From contig JAVTVX010000016.1 in NCBI GenBank assembly GCA_033439265.1, positions 23,685,201 to 23,749,200 on the forward strand: DNA of 64,000 nt, written 5' to 3'. The notes under the pieces are model-generated. The model worked only from the letters and a program-made list of their open reading frames with translations, searched no databases and had not been told where the DNA came from. Below, one piece after another: positions 22,970-35,377 of this stretch (position 1 is the stretch's first letter; every line of letters begins with the position of its first letter). Source of the DNA: Dillenia suffruticosa. Its lineage: Eukaryota; Streptophyta; Magnoliopsida; Dilleniales; Dilleniaceae. A program made the position numbers and the translations under genes.

Positions 22970-23943
22970 ATGGGTAGTAAGAAGATGAAGATACCAAAGC
23001 CACTGCTTAGAATGAAGAATTTGGGCAGAATCACAAATTCTAAGACATCCCCACCAACCAAAGAAAAGCAACTCAAGTTACCACTAATGGACTCATCTTT
23101 GCTAGTCATGTCAAACACATTCAAAGAGCCCATTTCAAGCCAGCAATCAGAGCCCTGCTTAATTGAACCTGCAAGAATTTCCAATTCAAAAATAACCAAT
23201 ATGTTTCCCATGTTTGCCCTTGGCAAGTGCATTGGTCACCCTCCTGGCTCGGAGTCCCCATCTTTTCATTTCTGTCCCACATCAGAACTCTCCTCTTTTC
23301 CTTCTTGTGAGCCCATCACAGACAATAGCCTTGCTTGCAATGGTTTGCTTAATGAACATGGACTAGCTTCTGAGTCAAGCTCATGCAATTGCAAAGCAAG
23401 TTCAAAACAACTGATGTTGTGGCGGCCGTGGGTGAAAAGTCTTCTCCAAGGGCAACGCTAGAGGTTTCTATTCCTCCGATAGCAACAAAGCCCAAAGTTG
23501 AAAACACAGACAAGGAACATGCCAATGCGCCTCTCCATGTGAAGATTGCTGAGGAAGCAAGTTTTAAGCTGGTAAAAGAAGTGAACACAAGGACATCTTC
23601 AAGAAGCCCAAGATTGAAACTAAGGTCTAATTCTCCGAGGATTGGGAATGCAAAGGTTCGAGCTTATGCAAAAAGCTTCGGACAGAGGAAAAAGGAGTTC
23701 ATCAGAAACTGTGGCAGTTGTAAAATGCTCCGGTGATCTGCAGAGGGACTTCTGGGAATCAATGGTGGAGATGATTGTGGAAAGCAATATTAATGATCCC
23801 AAAGAAATGGAAGAACTTCTAATATGCTACCCCTCCATGAACTCCACGACCTCATTGCTAAGGTTTTCAAGCAAATATGGCTTGACCGCAACCAAATTGG
23901 CATGTCAAACCATTCCCCCTCTTCCTCATCAATAATGTCATAA
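22970..23943 (+). pseudogene. OVATE family protein gene with three frameshifts
   Basis: The C-terminus is the OVATE domain of plant-specific transcriptional repressors that interact with KNOX/BELL homeodomain proteins and TRM proteins and affect organ shape. Readable pieces in order are: an N-terminal frame from MGSKKMKIPKP to SSSCNCKASSK (22970 to about 23405); TTDVVAAVGEKSS to LKLRSNSPRIGNAKVRAYAK (about 23406-23690); SSETVAVVKCSGDLQRDF and MVEMIVESNINDPKEMEELL (about 23700-23830); LHELHDLIAKVFKQIWLD, then stop at 23941-23943. The frame changes lie near TTCAAAACAAC, GAGGAAAAAGG and CTACCCCTCC, all at short homopolymers. With them ignored, length would be about 324 residues, normal for the family. 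Either a young pseudogene or uncorrected sequencing indels. The far N-terminus does not look typical. Confidence 0.78.
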
Positions 23944-24564
23944 TTCCACAACCATTAATTTCATAAAATGTTAGACATCTACTTCCTAGTTTGGCTTTCA
24001 TAGACAAACAGTGTTCTTAAAGCTCCAAGAAAGAATGAGGATTACTAAGTTTGATTTGATGATGTTTGAATGTTTGTAGTGTATCTATTAAGATGTAAAT
24101 AAAATAAAAGAGAAAAAATAATTTTTATATATTTAGTGCGATGAATTTATATTGAAATGTTATTTTTTATGATATAAAGTTTGTAATATTATTGTGAAGA
24201 TTGATGTCAATGGTTACAAGTTATATGGAAATTTTTGAGCATTGGAAATCAACGTGTGTTATCAACCCACCACAAAAAGATCAGATTGTGCAGATAAAAG
24301 ATGATGTGTGTGTCTAAAAGATTTTTCTGCGTGTTCAATTTTCTACGGAAGCCGGCAGTTCCTGCTTGACAAGCAAACCAATTCTCTGTTGCTAAATGCT
24401 AATTCGTAATGCCACCTTTGATGAGAAGGGCGACTTTTCACCATGCATGTGCTTCAACCAGTGCACCAACCACCCCACCCCACCGCCGACAAAGGAGACT
24501 AATTGTTAAATATACTTTTTAACTCATTTGAATTATATACATATATACGTATGCATACATATGC

Positions 24565-24606
<42 letters not shown>

Positions 24607-25216
24607 GCAGTGTTACATTAATTAAATAACTCAAAAATCAAATAAACTGAATTTGAGATAATATTCTCACTTACGAAATTTAAAAATTTTCAAATCTAAA
24701 TAACTTTAAATTACTTATTCAAATCAAACCAAAAAAAAATTAAAAATTAAAACTCACTCCTCTTTTCTATCATTATAGTTCCCTCACTCGATTATTTATT
24801 GGAATTTTGTTAGAAGTAGAATGGAGACCATCGTTTGCACGAGTCCAAAAAGGGATGACCCATTTGCATCGGTCCAAAAAACTTATTTATCAGAGAATGA
24901 ATTAGTAATCTTGATCATTTTTGAGGTAGGCAGACCACAGGAAAATTTCCCGTAGAATATTATAGTTGCCAACATCAACGATTTGGGAAGTCCCAAAACA
25001 CCACGCGGCGATAAAATGATGGACAAAATTAATTAATGAAATTTTAATAGTTATTTTTTTAAGGCTCAGTTTCAATTGTTAGACATTACCTATGTGGACT
25101 TCGTTGTCTTCTTGAAGACGTATACCTTCCCGAAATTCCTTATGCGTCCTTTCCCCGTCTCATAAGAAATTTATTCACTCGTTCCAGGAAAGACAGGAGT
25201 GGAAACAGAGTAGCTA
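23944..25216. other. Intergenic: OVATE 3' flank and alpha-galactosidase promoter
   Basis: AT-rich DNA with an AT microsatellite at 24570-24603. No additional gene is seen. The 200 bases before 25217 are the likely promoter and leader of the alpha-galactosidase gene, without an unambiguous TATA box. Confidence 0.5.
24570..24603. repeat. (AT)n microsatellite
   Basis: AT run of about 34 bases preceded by imperfect ATGCATAC-type repeats. Confidence 0.88.
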
Positions 25217-28200
25217 ATGGGGGTTTTCAGAGTTCAATTGCGGCTTCTGGTTGTCTGTCTATCACTAGTTTCTTTGGCAATCGCAGCTAGAATTGTTCCT
25301 CACATTGAAATTAACGAAAACCCCATTAACGAATCATCATCATCGACATCCCCATCACGCAACATTTTCGACACTTCCAAGTATGGTATACTACAGCTCA
25401 ACAATGGATTGGCTCAAACTCCTCAAATGGGGTATGCTCTTCTTTTCCAAATTTTGCCCTTTAGGTACTTCTGATGTAAGAAAAGTCAAACTTTGTTTCT
25501 TCGCGTTGAGATTGTGCATTTCCTTCCTTAAAGTTGATAACTTTGAGGATTTTCTGCTGGTTATTCTTGTTTTTATGGATTCTGCTGGTATATGAGAACA
25601 ATTTGGGGACTTCTCAAAGCTGGGGCTTTTCTTATGTTGGACTTTGACTTGGCATGATTATCGAATTTGTCGGATGTTACTACAAATTTAGGATTTTTGG
25701 TGTTTGCATATGAGTTCTTGTTGTCTTGATCTTATATTGGCAACCAGAATCACTTTATCCAATGTTATTTGTGGGGACAGGTGGAATAGCTGGAACTTTT
25801 TTGCCTGTGAAATCAATGAGACAGTGATCAAAGAAACAGGTATTCCATTTGATTTGTCCTCCCGTTGGAGGAGGCTCTGTGTCATTTGGTAGGGAAAAAT
25901 TGTGGTCAGATTTTTCATTCATTTGTATTTTCAATTTTTGGTGATCATAGGGGTGAGCACTATTTGGTTAAAATCGAAAAAACTGTTTTATCCGGACCAT
26001 TATTTTACATTTTAGGTGGTATATTAGGTATTCGATCGGGTTTTGGATAAAATCAAACTTTAATTTTTAATTTGATTTGTTTGGTTGGTTATCGGTTTTA
26101 GTAATTTTTATATCAGTTAAATTGAAAATCGAATTAATTAAAAATATTATATATATTTTAGATAATTTTTATTCATATAAATATTATTATAATATTATAA
26201 TTAAAATTTTAAAAAAAATTATAATTAATAAACAATTCTAAAATATAGCATAGAGTGCACAATTAATAAAAGAATTTCAGTTTTCACCTTTTTAGTTCCA
26301 AATTTTCAATATTTAGTCCGGTCTATGACGCTAACTCCCAAACTCTCACTCATGCCTCTCCCTCTCCTTCTCCTATTTCACTCCTTTTCCATTCCTCTTT
26401 TGCTACTTTCAAACTCCAATTTTGCTCCTACGTTGTTTTTTACACAGCACCACGATGGGTTTTAGAAGTAAAGTAATTATCTCACTTTGAATATTTTATT
26501 TATGTTTTAATTTTCATAGATTTCTTTGTCAGGTTATGGTTATGAAATTTTCATAATTTATTTGGATAATCGAACCGAATTAATCGTCTAATTCGGTTAA
26601 ATGAATTATCGATTTTTAATTTATTTGATTAGGTTATGGTTATGAAAATTCCATAACCGAATTAGATCAGTTATTTCAATTTTGATTATTTCGGTTATGG
26701 TTTAATCAAATGCTCACCCCTAGGTGATTGGCTGAATTAGAAATGCTACCCATGCGTAATTGCATTAGTTTCCTGAGATAATTCCATGATGTTTAATCTT
26801 TTTTTGACCTTGGGTTATGAAATTTCTTTTATTTTATTGGACAGCTGATGCACTCGTTTCGACTGGTTTGGCTGATCTGGGCTACATATATGTTAACATA
26901 GGTATGGTGTTTGAGTTTTTCATCTTATGATATGGTCTGTTCTTTCATTTGTGGCTATTATATGGTGAGGTTAATAACCACTGACACTCATGCGTGCAGA
27001 TGATTGCTGGTCTGCCGTCACTCGTGATTTAAAGGTAACATTGATGCTATAGTGGATTGTTGTTGTCAACTCAACCAACTCAGCTGTCCTTTAGAATTTG
27101 CATTGGTGATGATGAGTAGAATATTCTGCACTCCTTTTGAATCGGTGTTGAGCTGCCTATTTAGATTTAGGCCACTAACTTGGCCTAATGACAGTTGACC
27201 TTGATAGAACTGTAAGCTTGTTCCTTTGAAACAGCCTTTTGTGCAAGCTAGCATCTAAACCTCTGTAGACCGTTATGATGAATTTCTGGTTCACTAGTTG
27301 TTTATGACTCATTTTTTGTCCAAATTCTTTTGAAGAGCCATGTGAAAATGATCCATGTGCATTCTTATATTTCACATGTATTTAGCTGTGCCTTGTAGGT
27401 ATTTATAAGCATCAGCGTTACTGTAATTTGTACTGCTTAATTTTGCAGGGTCAGTTGGTCCCTGATCCAAGGACTTTTCCATCGGGAATTAAAGCTCTTG
27501 CTGATTATGTACATGAAAAAGGCCTCAAGCTTGGTATATATTCTGATGCTGGGTAGGATATATTTTGATTTCTGGGTCAGACTCTTGGTAGTCAGACCCT
27601 AAATTGTTTCTCAAATTGTCCTTTTTTCTTTTTTAATGTAGTTCTAGCATTGTTCCCAATTATCCTTCCTAACTCATGAAGTAAACTCTACCAGGGTTTT
27701 TACTTGCCAAGTTCGGCCTGGCTCTCTTTATCTTGAAAATGATGACGCAGAGCTATTTGCTTCCTGGGTTAGTTTCTTATACCCAACATTCTGGAGTTCA
27801 ATTTTTATTATGCTTTATTAAGCCATGAGTGGGACAAAAATGTACCTTATGACAGAGTTGGACTATTCCTTCTCTGTACTTTATAGTGTAGAAGAATGAG
27901 TTAACTGTCTTTGACAACAAGGCCATTGCAGAGCCAGTGATGAAAACAATTGAACAAATGAGAAAGTGCTGGATCACATAATCTCCTCAAATTTTAAAGA
28001 TATCCTTAGCTTTGTTATTAAGAAATAAAACAGAAAGTGATGAAAACAAGGCTATTCCTTCTCTGTACTTTATAGTGTAGAAGAATGAGTTAACTGTCTT
28101 TGACAACAAGGCCATTGCAGAGCCAGTGATGAAAACAATTGAACAAATGAGAAAGTGCTGGATCACATAATCTCCTCAAATTTTAAAGATATCCTTAGCT

Positions 28201-31200
28201 TTGTTATTAAGAAATAAAACAGAAGAGACATGGGGTTTCAAATGATTAACCTTGTTATGGAAAACTGAGTATTCAAGGTTCTTATGCTTTGTAGGTATTG
28301 CTGTTGTGATCAAATGAGAACTCCTTTTTGAGAATTTATAATTATAATATTTTTGGCACTGAAGAAGATAACTTTCTTCGAGAAGATAACATACTTAATT
28401 TTTAACAAAAATTCCACTTCTGTATATGTGTCATCCAGGGGGTGGATTACTTGAAGTATGACAACTGTTACAATCTGGGCATTCCACCAGAAGAAAGGTT
28501 TTACCCATTCCTGAATAAAATTATCTTCTTTGTTTCATTAGGCCTTTTCCGATCATTTGGTTTCTTCTACTTGTAGATATCCTCCAATGCGTGATGTGCT
28601 GAATGCAACCGGACGTAAAGTTTTCTATTCGCTTTGTGAATGGTAATTTAATTTATTGATCCCTTGTATAGGCGTGGATAGGTATATGTGTAGCACTGCT
28701 TTGATGGTGTCTTTGAATTGGGGGTCTTCTTCTTACAGGGGTGTGGATGACCCTGCCTTATGGGCTTACCCAGTGGGGAATAGTTGGCGAACCACAGATG
28801 ACATCAGTGATACATGGGCAAGGTTAGGTTTCGTATATAGATGTCTTGAATGGTAATCAATTTCGTATATAGTTGTCAATCAAAGGAGATGGGCAAGTCT
28901 AGTATTCATATTTTAGTTTAAGTGATTAGAGATAGATGTCATACTTCATTTCATCTCCACATTTTTCCAGTTATTTAGGCATATTGAATTTTCTGTTACA
29001 ATTTTAATTGCTTAGGAATTTTACCTAGTTGGATCTAAATTATTGCAGGACTTATAGGATTCTTGATCTCGGTTTATGAGTGTCAAAAGGATAAAATAAT
29101 GCTGACCTTCCCCAGGTCATGTTTTGGATTGAAACTAATTGTACGCCAAGAAAACCAGCCCTCTATAAAGTTGTTCAATGTATAACCATTCTAGCATGCT
29201 TTTCATTTTTAACTATGACCTACAAATAAATTTATCCTGCATTTTGTTGCTAGAATCATTCGACGCAGTGGTAATTTGGTTGTCAATATATGATCTAATC
29301 TGCATGCTTTTCAGCTAATTTTGGGAAGGGGACTAGCATGTCTTTCACTTGTTGTAGATTAAAGTAGTATTTTCTTGTGCTGATGAAACCTTTATGTTCT
29401 TTTGATCTTGAAGTATGACCACAATAGCTGATATAAATGACAAGTGGGCTGCTTATGCGGGACCTGGTGGATGGAATGGTAAGCATGTTGTCGCCACTTG
29501 GACCGTACAGAAGTAAAGGTTACAACAATGGCTGTGCTAATTGGTCTGTTTCTCTTTTATGATTGCCAACTTATATTTTTCTGGGCAGACCCGGATATGC
29601 TGGAAGTTGGGAATGGGGGCATGACTTTCAAGGAGTATCGTGCACATTTTAGCATCTGGGCTTTGATGAAGGTGTGTAAAATTCTGATCTCAATGCTCCC
29701 CCCACCCCCCTCCCCCCCAAAAAAAAACCCAGGTTGTGTTGGATTTAGCCATTGTGTGATACTGTAAATCATCTTTAACAAGAAGAAATGATGTATTATG
29801 CCTTTTCTGCCTGACCCCCCATGTAAATATATAGTTCTTGCTTGTCAGTGTTGATTGTTTAAATTTGAGGTTCTCAGCACAAAAGGATAGTCCTCGTTTC
29901 AGTGGATCCGGGGCTGGAGGGGTTAATTTGAGGAACACATACTAAGGCTGGAAAAGAACGAACTTCAAAAATCATCAAAGTCAACATTCTATAATGGTGC
30001 AATATGAGGACCTCGTGTTTGAGCTGTTAGATGAGTCAAAGGTGTCAGTGAGATGAATTAGGGTTTGCCTTGTTGCATTAATGTCGAAGTGTTTGAATCA
30101 GGAGTCTAATTGAGCTCTATCAAAACCTAATGCTATATTAGCAACATCGAGTCTATTATTGTGTGTTAAATTAAGCTCATATCTGTTGCTTAAATCTGCA
30201 GGCTCCTCTATTGGTTGGTTGTGATGTGAGGAACATGACTGCAGAAACTTTTGAGATTTTATCAAATAAGGAGGTCATTGCTGTTAACCAAGGTAATTGT
30301 ATTTCTGTACTCTCCTCTCTCTCTCCCCCCCCCCCTCCCCCGCGCCCAATTTTTTGCTGGTTTTGTTACTTCTTCTTTAAACATGCAAGCACTTGGTATA
30401 TTTTATTGAATTATACCCCATTATCTAACTCTGCGCTCATGCCTCCTTACCTTCCTTACCATGCTACGTCTTCAAAAGTTTAAGCAGTCTTATTGGCTGT
30501 AGAACCAGATATAGGAATTCTCTACCTGCTATATTAACTTATTACTGGTTGCAGATCCACTTGGCATTCAAGGAAGGAAGATTTCTGTTGAAGGGTCGAA
30601 TGATTGCCAACAGGTTTCGTTTTACACCTTTTGTTCTAAATATGCTCTTTTTAGATTCCAAAAGACAAAAATGGAATATATGTTATATCATATAGAAAAC
30701 TGAATTGATGAATTCCATAATGTACCCATCTGCAAGGTCAATTTTAAGATGTTTTTCTAATTTCATGTATATATTTCTAGGTTTGGGCAGGACCCTTGTC
30801 TGGAAACAGATTGGTTGTGGCTCTTTGGAATCGATGTTCCGAAGCTGCAAATATTACAGCCAAATGGGAATCACTTGGCCTTGAATCCACTTCGACAGTG
30901 TCAGTAAGAAATCTGTGGAAGGTGAGTAGACACTACACATGGATGCCTGAATGGTAGTCCCTGTACGAGCCTTTTCAGTGGCCTTGATTGCAAGTTTTGA
31001 AAACCTAGGAATTACAAATTATGTGTGCCATGCTTGAATGTAGGTCAAACTATTTGCCTCAAAATTTCTGCATAATAATCTTATACATCTCAGCGCTAAT
31101 GACCTCAAATGATACTTGAAAAATAATCTAGTATTCCCTTGGGATGATTTCTTTTGTTATAGGTTCCTTCAGCTCTCTTCCCTCTTGTATTTCATAGTTT

Positions 31201-31468
31201 CTTTTTCCTCGACAAGATTTGAGTTGATGCAATTGGGAGGTACCATAAATTGAAGTGCCCTTTGTGTTCCTCATGGTGTATGATCAAATTTCTTAGTATT
31301 ACAGTTTAGCTTCAAACTTTGTTATGGTAACCGCATCATTTTTTTTTTTCGGGGCAGCATGAAGATGTTTCTGAAGATGCAGTGACATCATTTAGTGCTG
31401 AAGTTGCTTCACACGACTGCGGAATGTATATATTCACCCCCCAAACAGTCTCTCACACGGATATTTAG
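25217..31468 (+). CDS. Alpha-galactosidase, glycoside hydrolase family 27 (15 exons)
   Basis: Cleaves terminal alpha-1,6-galactose from raffinose-family sugars, galactomannans and glycolipids in the wall or vacuole. Exons: 25217-25431, 25781-25839, 26845-26901, 27000-27034, 27449-27552, 27695-27767, 28439-28497, 28577-28642, 28739-28822, 29414-29478, 29589-29671, 30202-30292, 30555-30613, 30781-30921, 31358-31468. They total 1302 nt, coding 433 residues, and every junction keeps frame with GT..AG introns. A signal peptide ([16 protein letters not shown]) is followed by the GH27 barrel: [30 protein letters not shown], the nucleophile motif YLKYDNC (Asp189), then WRTTDDI with Asp244 as expected acid/base, and [13 protein letters not shown]. 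It resembles the plant AGAL group. Intron 2 carries a hAT element; intron 6 a tandem duplication. It looks functional. Confidence 0.95.
25948..26722. mobile_element. hAT-type non-autonomous element in AGAL intron 2
   Basis: Ends are perfect 12-bp inverted repeats, TAGGGGTGAGCA and TGCTCACCCCTA. Flanks GGTGATCA (25940-25947) and GGTGATTG (26723-26730) form an 8-bp target duplication with two transition differences, as expected for hAT. It is 775 bp, AT-rich with repeated TTATGGTTATGAAA-type motifs and a pyrimidine-rich centre, and encodes nothing. A related copy lies at 1780-2808. Confidence 0.85.
27863..28225 (+). repeat. 189-bp tandem duplication in AGAL intron 6
   Basis: The segment starting CTATTCCTTCTCTGTACTTT at 27863 recurs at 28052 with no difference seen by eye over about 174 bases. 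The last part of the first copy repeats AGTGATGAAAACAA, present within the unit, which may have seeded the slippage. The near-identity points to a recent event or an assembly artefact. Confidence 0.9.
30312..30344 (+). repeat. CT-rich then poly-C tract near an AGAL donor
   Basis: Pyrimidine-only run (CTCTCC, CT repeats, then C10 and CCCCC) about 20 bases after the donor of intron 12. Confidence 0.8.
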
Positions 31469-32170
31469 TTTTTAGTATTTGGCTGTGGTCAAAACAATCG
31501 GACTCCTGAGAATCAACTAATGGCATTTCTGCTGGCAAGGGCATTGAACAATGGTTGTATACGCTGGCTGGGATTGCCTATCAATGTTGCACATGTAAAT
31601 CAACTTCTGGATGGATTTGTTGTATAATAATAAAAGAGATAAAAGAGTATGGATAGATCTATGAATTCGGGCCTTTCATCCTTTTCGGCTGCAGGGTTTT
31701 GGTTCCTATGGTGCTATTCTCTCGCTATTTTTGTAGATATATCCGCAAGAAATGATCCGTAGCACACTATTCAAGGTCACAGAGGTGGCATGGCACAGCG
31801 TGAGATTTGCATAAATATGAATGAATCACTACTAGCTGGAAGAAGCATGCAATAGTTTTCAGTTTGGCTCTAATTATAATTAAAACAATGTATTTCAGAA
31901 TAGGGGGAGGTTCACACTTAAAATTACTAGTTATCCTGAACACCTTTTCTCAATTAGTAAAATAAATAAAAATAAAACCCTTGTCGTAATTTTTGAAAGT
32001 TGGGGTTGGTGCTATTAGTATACTTAAAAAATCTGTTTTTAGGTCTTTATTTATAACTATTTTAAAAAGAACTTCAAACGCACCGTTTTCAGCTTTTAGG
32101 TCTGAAAGTTTCCACGGACTTGCACACTGCGAAAGTTAAGGTGAGATTTGATCCGTTTTCCTCTCCCGCC
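31469..32170. other. AGAL 3' flank and TRM1 upstream region
   Basis: Tandem genes on the same strand with 700 bases between stop and next start. The proximal part is the AGAL 3' UTR, with a possible polyadenylation signal AATAATAAAAG near 31625. No additional gene. Confidence 0.55.
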
Positions 32171-34621
32171 ATGAATATTATCCTTCTTCCTCCTCCCCCC
32201 AAAGCCCTAATTCCTTCTTCTCTCCTTCACCGACCTTTTCCTGTTCACATAAAACCTGCAAAACTTTCGACCAAATGCCAAATAGAAACCGAGAGAGGTC
32301 TCGAATTCGACACTGGAGGTACATTCTTCCGCCGCGAAAGCGCCACAGGTCGCGACCTCGGAGTCCTCGCCGCGACCCTCTACAAGAAATCCAAAGGAAA
32401 TCTCCGAGTTCTCGACGCAATGTGCGGTTGCGGCATTCGGTCCCTCAGGTACCTTGTTGAAGCTAAAGCTGACTTCGTTCTTGCAAACGATGCCAACGAC
32501 GAGTACAGGAATGTCATTTTACACAATCTGTCTCGTGTATCTAGGGTTTCGGATGGAGAGAGAAAATGGGTTATCACCCATTTTGATGCTAATCGGATTT
32601 TGGCCGATTGTTATCTGCAAAGGTATTTTTTTGACCTCATTGACATCGATTCCTTTGGGAGTGATTCCATGTTTACGAGGACCGCGTTTAGTGCGTTGAA
32701 ATTGGATGGACTGCTTTATCTAACCTCCACTGATGGTTACTCTTCCGGTGGTCATAGGCCTAACCAGTAAGTTTCTCCTTGTTTTGGGTTTAGTTTTTTG
32801 ATTAATGGTTGTTGGTTTTGTGTGTATGCATCACATGTATATGCCTTAAATTTTGTGAAACATCAGTCCACTTCAAAAACTTGAACTCTTATGTGTTGAG
32901 TAATATCTCTAATCACTTGAAATTTTTAATGAGGGTGTTTTGGGTGGGGGGTGTTGGAAATATGTCAAAGTACGTGATATTTTTTTGAATAGACTGGAGG
33001 AAATTTTAAAATGGTGCGTTGGTAATATATAACTCAACCTCAGGATCTCCCGCCCTTAAAGCATCTCAAATTTTGTGAAACTTTATGAAACAATCATTCA
33101 CCTCAAGTTTGTGGAGGAAAGTGTTATTAATTATTTTATACTTTTTCAATACTGTGGTGTAGTTCATTAGCTGCATATGGAGCATATGTTCGGCCTATGC
33201 CTTGTTCGAATGAGGTTGGTTTGCGAATGCTTATAGGCGGGGCAATTCGTGATGCAGCCATTTTGGGCTATCATGTTTCCCCACTTTTCTCTTATTACTC
33301 TTATCATGGACCAGTTTTCAGAGTCATGCTTCGGGTAAACCGTGGGAAGCTTCCTGAGAATAGGTATTATTTATTTATTTATTTGTGTAGTTTGATTTGT
33401 TTCATGTGTTTGATATTGCCAGTTCCAATGTGATATTCCTCAATGCTTCCTGCTTCTTAAATGGCAGGTATTATGGTTTCATAAGTTACTGTCATAATTG
33501 TGGACATTCTCAAGCATGGTCATGGGATCAACTTGGCCAAATGTGTTGTCCCTGCAGCAATTCCAGGGTATGAAAGAGTTCTGCTTCCTTCTGTTTTTGC
33601 CTGTTCTTGTTGAACTATCAAAAGCTGGAGCTTTATTTCGTGTACGTCACACTGCCATATGAATATCTGTGTTGAAGATGATCCAAAACACTTCAATCCT
33701 GTAGGTATTAATATGGGAACTTCTTTACAAACATTGGATGACAGTTGAATTTCCTCTTCCAGGTCCCTAGTTCACTTGTTGTTTCGGGACCTCTTTGGAC
33801 TGGACCTCTTCATGATGCTAAGTATCTCAAAGAGATGTTGCTTTTGGCTGAAAAATTGGGTTGGGCAGGTGGTGGCATGAGAACAGATCTGGAAAAGCTT
33901 TTAAACCAATTAATTGATGAAGCTGACCCTAGCTTACCGTTTGGATACATTAAACTAGATGAGGTTTTTATTCTATTCTGATCTGAGTTCTGTTTGCCTT
34001 TCTTTTTATCCCATCTTCTTCCTTTGATAGATAAATGCTCTTTGCTCATGCTGTAGGTAGCAAGCCGTTCAAAAGTCAATTCCCCTACACTGAGAGCGAT
34101 GATGGACTCTATACAGAAGGTATTCTTCCTTCCCATTTCTGCAATTTTGTGACATAAGTCATGTCAAGGCCTACCTATCGCATGGAAATTCTTTATATAT
34201 CCACTCTTTTATTTTAGTTATGGCAGTTCTTTATATATATATATTTACACACACCCACACACATTTTATATGTAATCTGTCGTTCTTTTTATGGGGGCAT
34301 TATTCGCATGCCTGTCTAAGATTTGTTTGATTAGATGTCTGGCGGTGCCTAACTGCAATACTGGACTGTATTCAATGAAATGGTAAAAATATCCTATATA
34401 CTGGGCTATACAGCATCTGTTCCTGAATGACAGCATTGTCCCATCAAATATATGCACTTCATCTTAAAAAGTGTTGCTATTCTTTGGGTCGGAATTGTTG
34501 GTTGTCAATCGTGCAGGAGGGTTATGCAGCTACAAGATCACACATTGCTTCTAATGCAATTAAGACAAACTGCCCTATGGCAACATGCATACGGATTGCA
34601 AAGGAGCTCCGGCAAAGCTGA
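32171..34621 (+). CDS. TRM1: tRNA (guanine26-N2)-dimethyltransferase, TRM1 family (6 exons)
   Basis: Uses S-adenosylmethionine to dimethylate G26 of tRNA. Exons: 32171-32766, 33163-33363, 33468-33567, 33763-33963, 34057-34119, 34517-34621; 1266 nt, 421 residues, all junctions in frame. I chose the ATG at 32171 because the frame upstream has only a TTG. Residues 1-45 are Pro/Ser/Lys-rich and lack acidic residues, like an organelle transit peptide. Then come LEFDTGGTFFRRES, the SAM-binding motif VLDAMCGCGIRSLRYL (80-95), the NDAND loop (106-110), and DIDSFGS (158-164), where the family usually has DPFGS, so the catalytic-site Pro is Asp-Ser here. A zinc-type CHNC..CCPC cluster follows (274-277, 292-295). 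Length suits the shorter plant organellar-type TRM1 rather than the long nuclear form. A broken partial copy lies downstream. Confidence 0.93.
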
Positions 34622-35117
34622 TGGATATAACCTGTATAATGGTCTCAAAGAGTTAACTAGAACTGCGTTGAACAGTTGCAGCTAGCTGAATGCTGTTTTG
34701 AAATATTCATCCAATGCACCTGTCAACATGCTAGGGTGGGTTGAAGCAAATCTCCAATCCAATCGAGTTCTTTTGTGCATTGGTGGCAGCAGAGTTGGTT
34801 GGTTTCACAGGGACATTAAAGCAGAGGACCACATACAAAGGAGTTGAGTACGATATGCCGTAACCTCAGCTCGAATATTGTTGTTGAATACAATTTTGGC
34901 GCCATGTTTGAGATTGGCAAGGCATTGTACTGAAAGCCATCTTACTTGCATTTCTGCATGGTGCACTTGCTGCTGAGGGGTAATTCTGCTTAAAATCAAA
35001 TACTAATCCAAGATAGTTATTTACGTGATACCACTTCAAAATTCGGAGGCTCATAGTAAAAGAAAAGGGATGTATTTTACAAAATTTTTATTTTGGCTGC
35101 AAAGTAATATACGCACG
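34622..35117. other. TRM1 3' flank
   Basis: Probable 3' UTR and downstream DNA. No further frame of interest. Confidence 0.5.
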
Positions 35118-35304
35118 TATGATGTGGTAAGAGTAAGCAATAAGTACGTAACCAAGTTCCCGAGTTTGACTCGTGATTTAGATATGAAAAAAATTATTTT
35201 GGAAGGGTAATCCCCTTAAATGGATCATTACAAGTTCTGAGCTGAATTAGTCGGAATATAGTTCCGGATATTAATCGGAATAGTACAAAAAAAAAAACAA
35301 AAAA
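35118..35304 (+). mobile_element. SINE-like tRNA-derived retroposon, copy 2
   Basis: Begins with an A-box-like GTGGTAAGAGTAAG, has a B-box-like AGTTTGACTC near 35162-35171, a body shared with 3965-4172, and an A-rich tail (35287-35309). It sits between the TRM1 gene and its broken copy. Confidence 0.5.
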
Positions 35305-35377
35305 AAAAGCATGTAACCTCTTGGCTTTGAATAGTAACATGCATCGTTTGGCCTTTGGAGAAAAAATAAACATTGCA

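Noticed and set aside
32120..32170. N-terminal extension of TRM1 by 17 codons
   Set aside because: The extension starts at a TTG, not an ATG; the ATG at 32171 is the first usable plant start.
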